Source of the DNA: Muscardinus avellanarius
Lineage: Eukaryota > Chordata > Mammalia > Rodentia > Gliridae
NCBI GenBank assembly: GCA_963383645.1
Contig: OY726557.1
Location: 150,589,860-150,653,859, forward strand
DNA length: 64,000 nucleotides
Reading direction: 5' to 3'
Part shown: piece after piece, positions 48,807-64,000 of the stretch
Layout of the letters: every line of letters starts with the position of its first letter
Numbering within the stretch: the first letter of the stretch is position 1
Made by a program: the position numbers and the translations under genes
The notes under the pieces: model-generated
Seen by the model: the letters and a program-made list of their open reading frames with translations, nothing else
What the model was told of the DNA's origin: nothing
Database searches by the model: none

Positions 48807-49345
48807 ACTGCCACATTTTTATTTCAATTCATTTAAAATTAAACACCTATTTATTAACTGCCTTGGACTACTATTTGTGTGTGTGTGTGTAAATAAAAAT
48901 TATTTTGCCTTGGTTTTGAAGACAACCATGCAGATTCATGTTAAGTATTTATCCTGTAGCATGCATGAATTGCAGCCTAGATGTGCCAGATATTTTACAT
49001 TTTTTCCACCTTCATCTGACTTCAGTTCTAAGCCCCTGTTATTGGGCTGTCAGGAGACTTGGCCTGTCATCCTGGAGTCCCCCCTCCTTGCTATTGACTC
49101 TCCCAGCCCAGCCTACTGGTCTTTTCGGTTCTGTTAACTTCTGTTTCTGTAGCATGCTTCCTTCATGGACATTGGATGAACTCAGTCCAGATCTTACTTC
49201 CCTTTTCCCTGTGGTTATTTTTTTCTGTGTCCTACCACATCCTTGCAGTACTGCCATGGAGAGGAACTCAGTTCTCCGTGGTTCCCAGAATCCATAGACT
49301 GTCTCACCACTCCCAGTATTGGCACAGAGAAATCACTCTCTTATT

Positions 49346-49428
49346 TTTTTTTAACATCATTGGAGATGAAACTCAGGGTCTCATTCATGCTAGGTAAATA
49401 CTCTACCACTGAGCTATACCCCCACCGC
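49346..49428 (-). repeat. ID-type SINE, antisense, shared
   Basis: GGAGATGAAACTCAGGGTCT to GAGCTATACCCCCACC. The unit A counterpart is at 10768-10847. Confidence 0.75.
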
Positions 49429-49812
49429 TGAGGAGTCATCTCTTCTTTGTGTTCATGTTAGGGATTTAGGTTCTTAGAATCAGCCAGTGGGTAACGTACT
49501 CAGGGTCACAAATGCTGAGGCAACAAATGCAGAGCCTGCTGACTGCTTGAGCACAGTGTGAAGGGAAGGGAGAAACAGAGGAAAACTAATTTAGTAATAT
49601 GAAAATTATTTTGCCTTTATTTTTAAGACAACCATGCAGGTTCATTCTGACTTATCTTCCATTTGCTATCCATTAATTGGTTTCCTTTCTGAGTCTATGC
49701 AGCAAACAATAATAGCTGGCCAATTTTTAATGAGAATGTTACTACTTTCAAGTGACACACACCCAGATCTCTTGGCTTTACGGATGCCTCCTCAAAAAAA
49801 TTTTTTTTCTGC

Positions 49813-50012
49813 TGGGATAGGTGGCACACACTTGTAATTCCAGTACTTGGGAGGCTGAGAAGGAGGATTGCAGGTTCTCAGCCAACCTCAGCAACTTAGT
49901 GAGGCCCTCTGCAACTTAGTGAGACCCATTCCAAAATTTAAAAAATGGGTCTGGGGGTATATCTCTGAGGTATAATGGCCCTGGGTTCAACCCCCAGTTC
50001 ACTAAAAACAAA
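49813..50012 (+). repeat. Composite SINE, unit B only
   Basis: GGTGGCACACACTTGTAATT head to CAACCCCCAGTTCACT plus A. Confidence 0.8.
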
Positions 50013-50019
50013 CAAAAAT

Positions 50020-50222
50020 TTTTCTTTTCTTTTTATTTTTTGTGGTACTGGGGTTCCTGGATGCCCTTCTACCTCCGGGCTACACTCCCAGACCTATTTT
50101 TACATTTTTATTTGGAAACAGGGTCTCCTAAGCCAGCGCATGTGGCTGGCTTCGAACCTGCGCTATCCTCCTGTCTTTGCCTCCCAAGCGCGGGGATTAC
50201 AAGCGTGCGCCACCATGCCCGG
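50020..50222 (-). repeat. Composite SINE, antisense, young-looking, unit B only
   Basis: TGTGGTACTGGGGTTCCTGG to CGCCACCATGCCCGGCC. It faces the previous SINE. ACAAAAATTTTTCT flanks it on both sides. Confidence 0.88.
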
Positions 50223-50324
50223 CCAAACAAAAATTTTTCTATTCCCTGATAAGATGCCATATCAAGCCATGTGGAACTGGTGGTATGGATCATTTATTGA
50301 CCTAGTAGGATACAAGATCCTTTT

Positions 50325-50525
50325 TTCCCCAATAGTGGAGATTGAACCCAAGGCCTCATGAATACAAATCAAGGCTTCTGCACTGAGCTATACCACAAAC
50401 CCTTTTCCTTTTAAATGTTGAGATAGCAGGGTCTTGATAATTTGCCATAGCTGGCCTGGAACTTGGAATCCTCTCTACTCAGCCCCTCTAGTCACTGGTA
50501 TTACAAGCCTGCACCACTACACCCT
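50325..50525 (-). repeat. Composite SINE, antisense, shared
   Basis: AGTGGAGATTGAACCCAAGG to GCACCACTACACCCTAC. The unit A counterpart is at 11280-11477. Confidence 0.78.
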
Positions 50526-50761
50526 ACATGTATAGCCTTCTTTAAGACAGGCATTCTCAGTAGAGACCATATTACTTTCCAAGCAGTGAACGTTGGACAG
50601 ATGTGTAAGTAACACATCAATAAATGGACACTATTTCTCTGATATTAAAATGGCCTGGGAGGAATGACTCAAAGGTCTAAAACACCTCCTTACAGGAAGC
50701 AACAATAAAAGAAATGTTGGGGAACAGTGCTGAGCCTGTTACAAAAAAAGAGGACCAACAT

Positions 50762-50970
50762 TTTTTGTGTGTGTGGTTCTGGGGATTGAACCCAGGGAAA
50801 TTTTACCTCTGAGCCACACCCTCAACCCTATTTTATTTTTTATTCTGAAATGGGGTCCCAATAAGTTGTGAAGGGCTTCAGTAAGTTATTGAGACTGGCC
50901 TCGAACCTGTGACCCTCCTGTCTCAGGCTCCCAAGTACTAATAATACAAGCGTAGGCCACCATGCCCAAC
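50762..50970 (-). repeat. Composite SINE, antisense, unit B only
   Basis: GTGGTTCTGGGGATTGAACC to TAGGCCACCATGCCCAAC. AGGACCAACATTT stands on both sides. Unit A near 12130 has the single uninterrupted copy. Confidence 0.88.
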
Positions 50971-50984
50971 TCAAGGACCAACAT

Positions 50985-51155
50985 TTATGGGCACAGTGCT
51001 ATGAAGTTTCATACATTCTCCTATTTAATCCTAACAATAGTCATTTGTGGGCAAGGAAACTGAACTTAAAAAAACTTGACCAAAACCACACAGCTTGCAA
51101 ATAGCATAGCTGAGGTTTGAGGCCAAGTGTATTTCCAAAGCCTTGCTTTTTCCAT
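50985..51155 (+). repeat. MIR-like old SINE, shared
   Basis: ATTTAATCCTAACAATAGTC and CACACAGCTTGCAAATAGC. The counterpart is at 12145-12320. Confidence 0.7.
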
Positions 51156-51722
51156 GAAACCAGGACGCAAGAAGATAATTCACGCATATCTGAGTCATTA
51201 TCATTACCCTCAACTGTTTATTTTGTTGCTGGAAAACAAGAAGAAAATAAATTCACTAACAAGTATACACTTGTCACGGGGCTATCTTTACCTTATGATA
51301 CACGCATAGGACATTATTGCTTCCTGTTGTGTTTCTTTCTTAGATTATAGTTGTTTGAAAGGTAGCAATTTGCTAGGGAAATGGGAAGGAGAGAAGAGAT
51401 AGGACCCATGTTCTTTGTATCTTCCTATTTCCTTCCCTCTACTTACCTTCTCTGGGCTGCACCCAGGTTGATGGTCTTTCCTTCCAAACCCACACATTCT
51501 GAGGTTTGGTCAACATTTCTCCTTGGGAGAGATATCTTGGGGAGACCCCTGACAATTCAGGGGCTGAGCACTAGTTTAGAAGGCAGTAGAGTCTAACCAT
51601 TACTTGAGCATTCTCTTTCTTAAAGAGGCAGTCTGAGTAGCAGCTCCACACAGGGTCAAGTTCTGGTTCTTTCCACTATAGGGACTCTATGAGCCACCTT
51701 CATAATCAACACCAGCTGTTTG

Positions 51723-52496
51723 AGATGTTTGTATTTTTTTTCTTTTATTAATTGGTGCATTATATTCATACATCATATTGGGGTAAAAAAAAAAAAACTT
51801 GTGTGTAGAGACATGCACACATCACTGATTTAACCCCTACCCAATTCACACCCCATTCCCTCCCCTTCCCTCCCTCCCTTGCTCGGCTTAGTGGTTGACT
51901 TTGATATGTTTAAGTACATTGTGTGTTTTAGAGATTTTCCTCTTCCCCCCTCCTTTCTTCTCCTTTAGGTTGTCTTGTTTGCTCCTCCATAGGATTTTTT
52001 TTTTCATCTAGAGTTCCTCCTATGACCCAATTCTCCCTAACTCTCACATATTAGGGAAAACATCTGATTTCTTATTTTTTGTGACTGACTAATCTCATTT
52101 AGCATAATGTCCTCCAGTTCCATCCATTTCCCTGAAAATGATGTAATTGAGTTTTTTTTTTTTTGATGGCTGAGTAAAATTCCATTGTGTACATATTCCA
52201 CAGTTTTGTAATCCATTCATCTGTTGATGGACATCTTGGCTGGTTCCAGAGTTTGGCTATGGTGAATTGTGCAGCTATGAACATAGATACACATGCATTA
52301 GTTTGGTAGTTTGGTTTCTTTGCTTTTGGGTAGATACCCAGAAGTGGTATTGCTGGATCAAATGGTAGATTTGTTCCCATTCTTCTGAGGATTCTCCATA
52401 CTGTTTTCCAAAGTGGTTGCACTAATTTGCAATCCCACCAACAATGTCTTAGAGTTCCCACTTCTCCACATCCTCGCCAGCAGATGTTTGTATTTT
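51723..52496 (-). mobile_element. 5'-truncated L1 3' end with exact target-site duplication, unit B only
   Basis: AGATGTTTGTATTTT is found at 51723-51737 and 52482-52496. The minus strand reads the ORF2 C-terminus ([19 protein letters not shown] near 52450; [20 protein letters not shown] near 52180), then the 3' UTR and A tail. In unit A the same target is uninterrupted near 12905. Confidence 0.92.
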
Positions 52497-52739
52497 CTGT
52501 TGGGTTTCGATGCACTATCCTGGCTCAGCAGAGCAAGAAGACAATGGAACTAGGCAAAAGCTTTACTTTTCTACTCATTCTCAAAATCTATTTTTGATTC
52601 AAGAAGGTTTTAAGCAATTATAGTTACTTGTTACTTAGATAAATTTTCTCCACTCCAGAAGAAGTTGATCTCAAACATGAAATGTCTAACATACATGGAC
52701 AGGGACATAAGGGAGAGGCCAAGAATGAACATTTATTGA

Positions 52740-53075
52740 GGCCATGTTATATTAAGGCAAAGAACTAGGTGCATTTATGTATTATGCTAGTGATTCTTTT
52801 TTTTTTTTTGCGGGTTTGGGGATGGAACCCAGGGGCATTTGACCTCCAAGTTACACCCCCTGCCCTATTTTTTATTCTTTAATTTGTAACAGGGTCTCAC
52901 TAAGTTGCAGAGGGCCTCACTAAGTAGCCGAGGCTTTCTGCAAACCGCAATCCTCCATTCTCAGCCTCCCAAATACTGGGATTACAAGTGTGCACCACCA
53001 CACCCAGCATGCTATTGATTCTTTACAAAATTTCAATATTATTCCAATTTTACATATGAACAAGTGAGGCAGATG
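52740..53075 (+). repeat. MIR fragment split by a SINE
   Basis: AACTAGGTGCATTTATGTAT on the left and CCAATTTTACATATGAACAA on the right. The unit A counterpart at 13185-13285 is uninterrupted. Confidence 0.5.
52797..53009 (-). repeat. Composite SINE, antisense, unit B only
   Basis: A T-run, GGTTTGGGGATGGAACCCAG and the antisense head to ACCACCACACCCAGC. TGCTAGTGATTCTT and TGCTATTGATTCTT flank it. Confidence 0.88.
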
Positions 53076-53084
53076 ATATCTTGA

Positions 53085-53277
53085 GCTGGGCATGGTGGTG
53101 CACCTCTATAATCTCAGTACTTGAAAAGCTTAAACAGGAGGATCTCGGTTTCAATACCAGATTCTGAAACTTGGTGAGACCCTCAGTAGGCTAGTAAGAC
53201 ATGTTTCAAAATAAATAGAAAATAAATAGCTCGGAGGTAGAATGCCCCTGATTTTAACAACCAGTTCTCTCACTCCC
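53085..53277 (+). repeat. Composite SINE, shared
   Basis: GAGCTGGGCATGGTGGTGCA head. The counterpart is at 13288-13465. Confidence 0.78.
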
Positions 53278-53279
53278 AA

Positions 53280-54330
53280 AATTTAACTTGCTTAAGTCTA
53301 TGCAACTGACTGTGTTGACTCCAAACATGGTGCTCCTCAGAGGTGCTCCTCCACATATTCTGAGGACCCCAGATAGCAGAGGCACTGTAGCAGCAGAGCC
53401 CTGCCCAGGCCAGTGTAGGGGAGGAGACACATGGAAGCTCATTCTTCAGAGAACAGACCACTGCTGCTACCTCCCCGAGGGATGCAAAGCCACCTAAAAT
53501 ATTCCCAGGACTGCCTGGTTACTCTTGGCACACACAAAAGCAAAGGAAATAGCATGGCTTTAAATAAAAATCTGGTGGACATCATAGTATCATTTTTGTA
53601 GTATCTGCAGTAAGGTGCTATAGGGAGATAAAAACCTGAAGAAGAATCAAAATGGCAAGTGCAGCATGTTGTAGCCAAGTGGCCTCCTGGATGTCTCCTT
53701 CAGCAATTTACTTCCCTTTCCAGGCTTCCATTTCTTCATCCATAAAAGCACATGGTAAACTAGCTGACGTTTTCTTCCTGGCAAAGCAGGAAATTTGTGC
53801 ATAAAAGCTCATGTTGGGTCATGGTGTCAGCTGAGAGATTGCTCTGTGCATCTGAGATCATTGCTGCTCCCTGGCCCTTGCTGGTGACCACACTTCACAT
53901 TGCCTCTGGATTTTCAGGATGGTTGCAGGTATCAAGAACATACCTTGGAATGTCCTGATGACTGCCAAGGAAGGAATTAAAATAACAGAGCTTGGGTATG
54001 ATACTTTGTGCTATAAAATATACTTTCAAATAGACGGACTCTTACCAGCACAAGACTCACTTTCATAAGGAAATGGGACCTAAGATATTTTCTGCATTAA
54101 CATAATGGTATTCTTCTTCACAGAGAGCATTACCGATGGCCTCTTTAGTCTCCCTTCCTTTAGTATGGTCCCTGGAAACCCCAGCTTCCAAAGTAGGCCT
54201 AGGTCAGATTCTTTTCTTCTACACTAGGAGAGAAATCTGGGCAAGTAGTTAACTTCCCTCTTCGTCTCCACTACCAACCTCATTTAAAATATTTTTAATA
54301 AGAGTCAGTAGAGGAAGATGAAGAAAGATT
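53280..54330. other. Conserved non-coding flank of unit B
   Basis: It aligns to 13466-14241 and 15233-15480 of unit A, for example GACTCCAAACATGRTGCTCC. Short open frames appear in both copies at 13472 and 53288 but share no conserved protein end, and no splice structure was seen. Confidence 0.5.
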
Positions 54331-54334
54331 GAAA

Positions 54335-54560
54335 TCATTGTACCTCTAAATTCTGGCAGGCAGTGGGCTATTTTCCTTATTATTTTATGCAATACTTATA
54401 ACAACTCCAGGTAGATACTGTTATGATTCAAATTGAATTCATGAAAAAAATTAAGTACTAAACATATTAAAATGACTGCTCAAGGCTGTAAAATGATAGT
54501 GTTAAGATTCTAGCACCTATGTTTTTCTAAGATTCCAGGACCTATATTTACAACCAGGAC
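54335..54560 (+). repeat. MIR-like old SINE, shared
   Basis: Counterpart of 16005-16240. Confidence 0.6.
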
Positions 54561-54561
54561 A

Positions 54562-55077
54562 AAATCATGTGGCTGATCAAATGGCCTATTTCTCTTCATA
54601 GTTAACTCATTCAGGGAAATTTGGTGAGTCAAAATCTGAAGAGAAATGAAATTTGGGTTAATTTCTAGTGGGTATATTTTCTCACTTCTTTGTATTTTTG
54701 GCAGTTCTTACTTATGTCTTATATCTTACTCACTCAAGATACTTCCTATATGTCTTCCAAGAACCAGATTCCTTGCTGTTGTGCATAAAACCAGTTTTCT
54801 TTCAGTAAAGTTAAGAAGCACACCCTTTATGTAATGACTGGTCCACTAGTGAAGTTCACTCCCAATATCCTTAGTGTTCTCCAACTAGATTCATTCACAT
54901 TTGTTTATTGAAAACTTACTATCTTAAAGGAAGATTTCAGCACCAGAAATACAGTGGTAAGGAATCAGTCCTTCTCATGTTTTCCAACAGAGCCTATATT
55001 TTTTCTGCTTCCTATACTAATTCTTTGTGTTCATCTTATGATTATTTAAATAAAATATTTTAAAAGATTCTTTATAA
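54562..55077. other. 5' flank shared with unit A
   Basis: It aligns to about 16240-16740; no gene or repeat was recognised. Confidence 0.45.
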
Positions 55078-55291
55078 TTTTTTTTTTCGGCTCTGGGGAT
55101 GGAACCCAGGGGCATTCGACCTCCCAGCTATCCTCCTTGCCCTATTTTTTTATTCTTTATTCTTTTTTTGAAACCAGGTCTAACTGAGTTGCAGAGGGCC
55201 TCACTAAGTAGCTGAGGCTGTCGGCAAATCCGATCCTCCGGTCTCATCTTCCCGAATGCTGGGATTACAAGCGTGCACCACCATGCCCGGT
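55078..55291 (-). repeat. Composite SINE, antisense, unit B only
   Basis: CGGCTCTGGGGATGGAACCC to GTGCACCACCATGCCCGG. GATTCTTTATAATTTTT and GATTCCTTATAATTTTT flank it. Unit A (near 16735) lacks it. Confidence 0.9.
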
Positions 55292-55394
55292 GATTCCTTA
55301 TAATTTTTCCACTTGATCTTCCTCTTAGAATCCTGGAGCCAGGGAATGACGTCCCCCTTTCAAGTCAAAGGAAAGGGAGGAAATATCAGTGAGC

Positions 55395-55570
55395 AGCTAC
55401 TGAATATGCACATTTTTATAATCCATTGTCTCATTTAATCACAACAGATACAAAAAGGGACAAAGGTTATTACTCTAATTTCAAATGAAAACACCTGAAA
55501 GTCCTAGAGGTCAAATCACACAAATTGAGAAAGTCCAAGTGAGAAGTGGAATTCCAAACACCATGTAAAG
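55395..55570 (+). repeat. MIR-like old SINE, shared
   Basis: Counterpart of 16850-17030. Confidence 0.55.
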
Positions 55571-55874
55571 GGCTTCCTTTTCTTCCTACTTGAGAAGGAA
55601 ATTGCTTTCCTGGAGTCCCAGACTTAGAAAAGTACTAAGAAGTAGCTAGCACTTCCAGGTCAGGAGGTGGGTCAGAACAATGATTAAAGCATAGCTCACT
55701 GTTATGGACCTCCCACTCCATCCACAAGACAGTCCCTACAGGATGTGGTGAATAGAGCTTTGCCCAACACAGAAGCCCCATTGCTTGAACTTCTACTTTA
55801 GGAGTTTTATTCTTTGATTCTTAAATGTTTTCAGTCTTCCAACACTCTCTGCTGCCTGGAAGGCAGAGTCTGTG

Positions 55875-56647
55875 GAAAAGGGATATATAGGGACTTAGTC
55901 CCCAGTTAAAAAAAAAAATTTAGGGTTGTTGTCTGGTGGAAGTAAAGCCAAACCCAGGTTAGCAGAACCACTGGGCACATCCTTCCTTGGCTCTCTTGAG
56001 CTCACTGCCGAAAGCGCTGCCAAGCCCTGGTCTAGGCCAGACCTGACTGGTGGAAGCTGTAGAAAGCCCATCGACCTGTGCAGGGGGCCCTGCTGGTCTT
56101 CAGTTCCTAGTGCCAGAGCCTGAAGGGGGGTGGGAGGCTCAGCTCTGCTCCCTTCTCCTTGGGTTTTGCAGCTCCAGGATGTTAAGTGGCTAGTCTGGCT
56201 GCAAGGGGACGCCTGGGAGCTCCTCACAGTCCAGCCCTGGAATTGAGCCTGGCCTGGAGTTCACCTTGCATGGCCCCTCCCCCAGCCTACCAGCCTCATT
56301 CACCCTGGCCCGCCCTTAGAGTCCCAAGGTCCAAAGGCTGAGCCCCCACCCGCCCTCAAACTGGCTCCCCTTATCTCTAACCTAAGATAGGGGCCAACCT
56401 CCTGGGGCTCAGTTTTCCTTATGTGAAATGGGCATGTTTTCCTAGCTGTTTATTGTAATCAGCAGTGTTCTCTCCAGTCTCCAGTATCAGCAAGGAGAAG
56501 GAGCCCAGTTCTGGTCCTGACAACAAGTCTCACCAATTGTTAACGCAAGTTTTTATTTGGCCATATATACAATTTAAGCTATTAAAATTTGTACAATATT
56601 TACAAATTGAATAATCATCAAACTGTCAAAGAAAGGGGATAGATAGG
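55875..56647. mobile_element. GC-rich insertion with near-perfect target-site duplication (possible retrocopy)
   Basis: The flanks GAAAAGGGATATATAGG (55875-55891) and GAAAGGGGATAGATAGG (56631-56647) agree at 15 of 17 bases. Unit A (near 17340) has no insertion. The inside is about 739 bases: GC-rich (55925-56540), then AT-rich ending ACTGTCAAA. The make-up differs sharply from the AT-rich surroundings and looks like exonic or 3' UTR sequence, so a retrocopy of some transcript is likely, with plus orientation slightly favoured. No parent gene was recognised. The 110-codon minus frame and 65-codon plus frame within it match nothing known to me. Confidence 0.5.
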
Positions 56648-56649
56648 TT

Positions 56650-57350
56650 AAGGGGGAAAGATGCCCAGTTGATAAGAAGATGGAAAGATGCCAGAGACAA
56701 CTTTTCCTATCACTCAAAGTTGAAAAGTGTTAACCTTCTTTCTGCTACTTTTCTAGACCTTTATCTCAGTATACCTTTAGCAAGAATCCTGTTTATTCAG
56801 TTTAGTGAAACTCTAGGAAATTTAGGAGGCAGGAAAAGTATGTTGCTGGAATCTATTGATCCCGGTGGAATTGGTTATCAGTGTTGACGGTTGAAGATCT
56901 CAAGTTACACAACATGGAAAAATGTTAAGCTCTTTTTCTAAGTATGAAATCTCTATATCGCAGTTCTTTACAAAGACTCAGGATAGAGAGGATCAATGTA
57001 TTCTAGCAAAACGTATTTGTATAAATTTCCAGATCTTCTCTAAATGTATTTCATCTATAATTACTATAAGGAAAGTATTATGATGAAAATTGAGTATACT
57101 GAGGATATCAAACTTTCTAATATGGTATAAGATATCTATATATTTTTCTTTTATATTTTAGGTGTTCCTAAAGTATATGTTTTTTAAACAAGAGCTTATT
57201 TTGTAGATAGGTGGAAGTATAGGCTAACTTCATTCTGAAATATATTCTGAGATGGCTAGGTGAGAGAGGGCTTAGATGCGAATCAACCTGTCATTAGTTG
57301 AAAAAGATCATACTTGTATTTGCATGTTTTGAGGTAAATCAAAGGATGAT
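56650..57350. other. Proximal 5' flank of copy B
   Basis: It aligns to about 17360-18040 of unit A without repeats. Confidence 0.5.
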
Positions 57351-57358
57351 ATCAGCTG

Positions 57359-57365
57359 TGAGTCA
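57359..57365 (+). promoter_or_regulatory. AP-1 site of copy B promoter
   Basis: TGAGTCA at the same spacing from the TATA box as in copy A; expected to mediate Fos/Jun induction. Confidence 0.82.
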
Positions 57366-57404
57366 CTCAAAGGATTTCATATTCACAGAGCTTAGCTTAG
57401 GAGC

Positions 57405-57412
57405 TATATAAA
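57405..57412 (+). promoter_or_regulatory. TATA box of copy B
   Basis: TATATAAA lies 78 bases before the last base preceding the start codon. Transcription should begin near 57435. Confidence 0.82.
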
Positions 57413-57489
57413 GAGGGACATTTAGGGAACTTGTACAGAAAGTGGATGGAACCAGTTGAGTTTAGCCTTTCTGTTGGGAGAAGCGCACA

Positions 57490-63985
<6,496 letters not shown>

Positions 63986-64000
63986 TAGAAAGTTTCTCAC

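Noticed and set aside
55895..56227. Minus-strand frame of 110 codons in the GC-rich insertion
   Set aside because: GC-rich sequence gives long chance frames; no known domain was seen, and the insertion's orientation is not settled.

Overview
The window is nuclear DNA of a rodent, most likely of the squirrel family. The basis is a very high density of composite SINEs with a 7SL (B1-like) head joined to a tRNA-derived ID tail, lone ID elements, and the absence of obvious mouse-type B2 or B4 elements. The species is an inference. All host coding sequence seen here belongs to one family, the matrix metalloproteinases (MMPs). Everything else is introns, old MIRs, LINEs, SINEs, retroviral debris and simple repeats.

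Layout: 1-9515 is the upstream flank, with SINEs, a decayed class I endogenous-retrovirus gag on the minus strand (388-1457) and an LTR-like block (about 2560-3320). From about 9515 to 43585 lies duplication unit A and from about 43586 to the window end lies unit B. The two units align collinearly: 5' flank, promoter, exons 1-3 and exon 5. Each unit carries an MMP12-like (macrophage metalloelastase-like) gene on the plus strand. Copy A (18179-38745) has exons 1, 2, 5, 6, 7, 8, 9 and 10 with good boundaries, but exon 3 breaks off into a stop codon and exon 4 is missing, so it is most likely a pseudogene. Copy B (57490-63956, running off the right edge) has exons 1-5 fully open and looks like the working gene. 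Both keep a TATA box and an AP-1 site at the spacing usual for MMP promoters.

The two units carry different later insertions, and the paralogous unit often shows the empty site, so relative ages can be read. The most interesting mobile element is an ORF1-only LINE family. It has a 5' UTR with a start of the type GATGGCGAC, an ORF1 with L1 ORF1p-like RNA-binding domains, then an inverted piece of an old L1 ORF2 where ORF2 should be, then a normal L1 3' end and poly(A). Two full-length copies (28829-31793 minus; 45412-48193 plus) have their own target-site duplications, one with an apparent 3' transduction and an open ORF1. A third, 5'-truncated copy lies at 14242-15232. A separate, decayed L1 ORF2 copy (33906-37842, minus) splits a SINE.

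A second notable point is that the propeptide-coding parts of exons 1 and 2 differ between copies A and B far more than the flanking intron or the rest of exon 2. No RNA genes other than SINE-derived sequences, no CRISPR and no bacterial-type features were seen.
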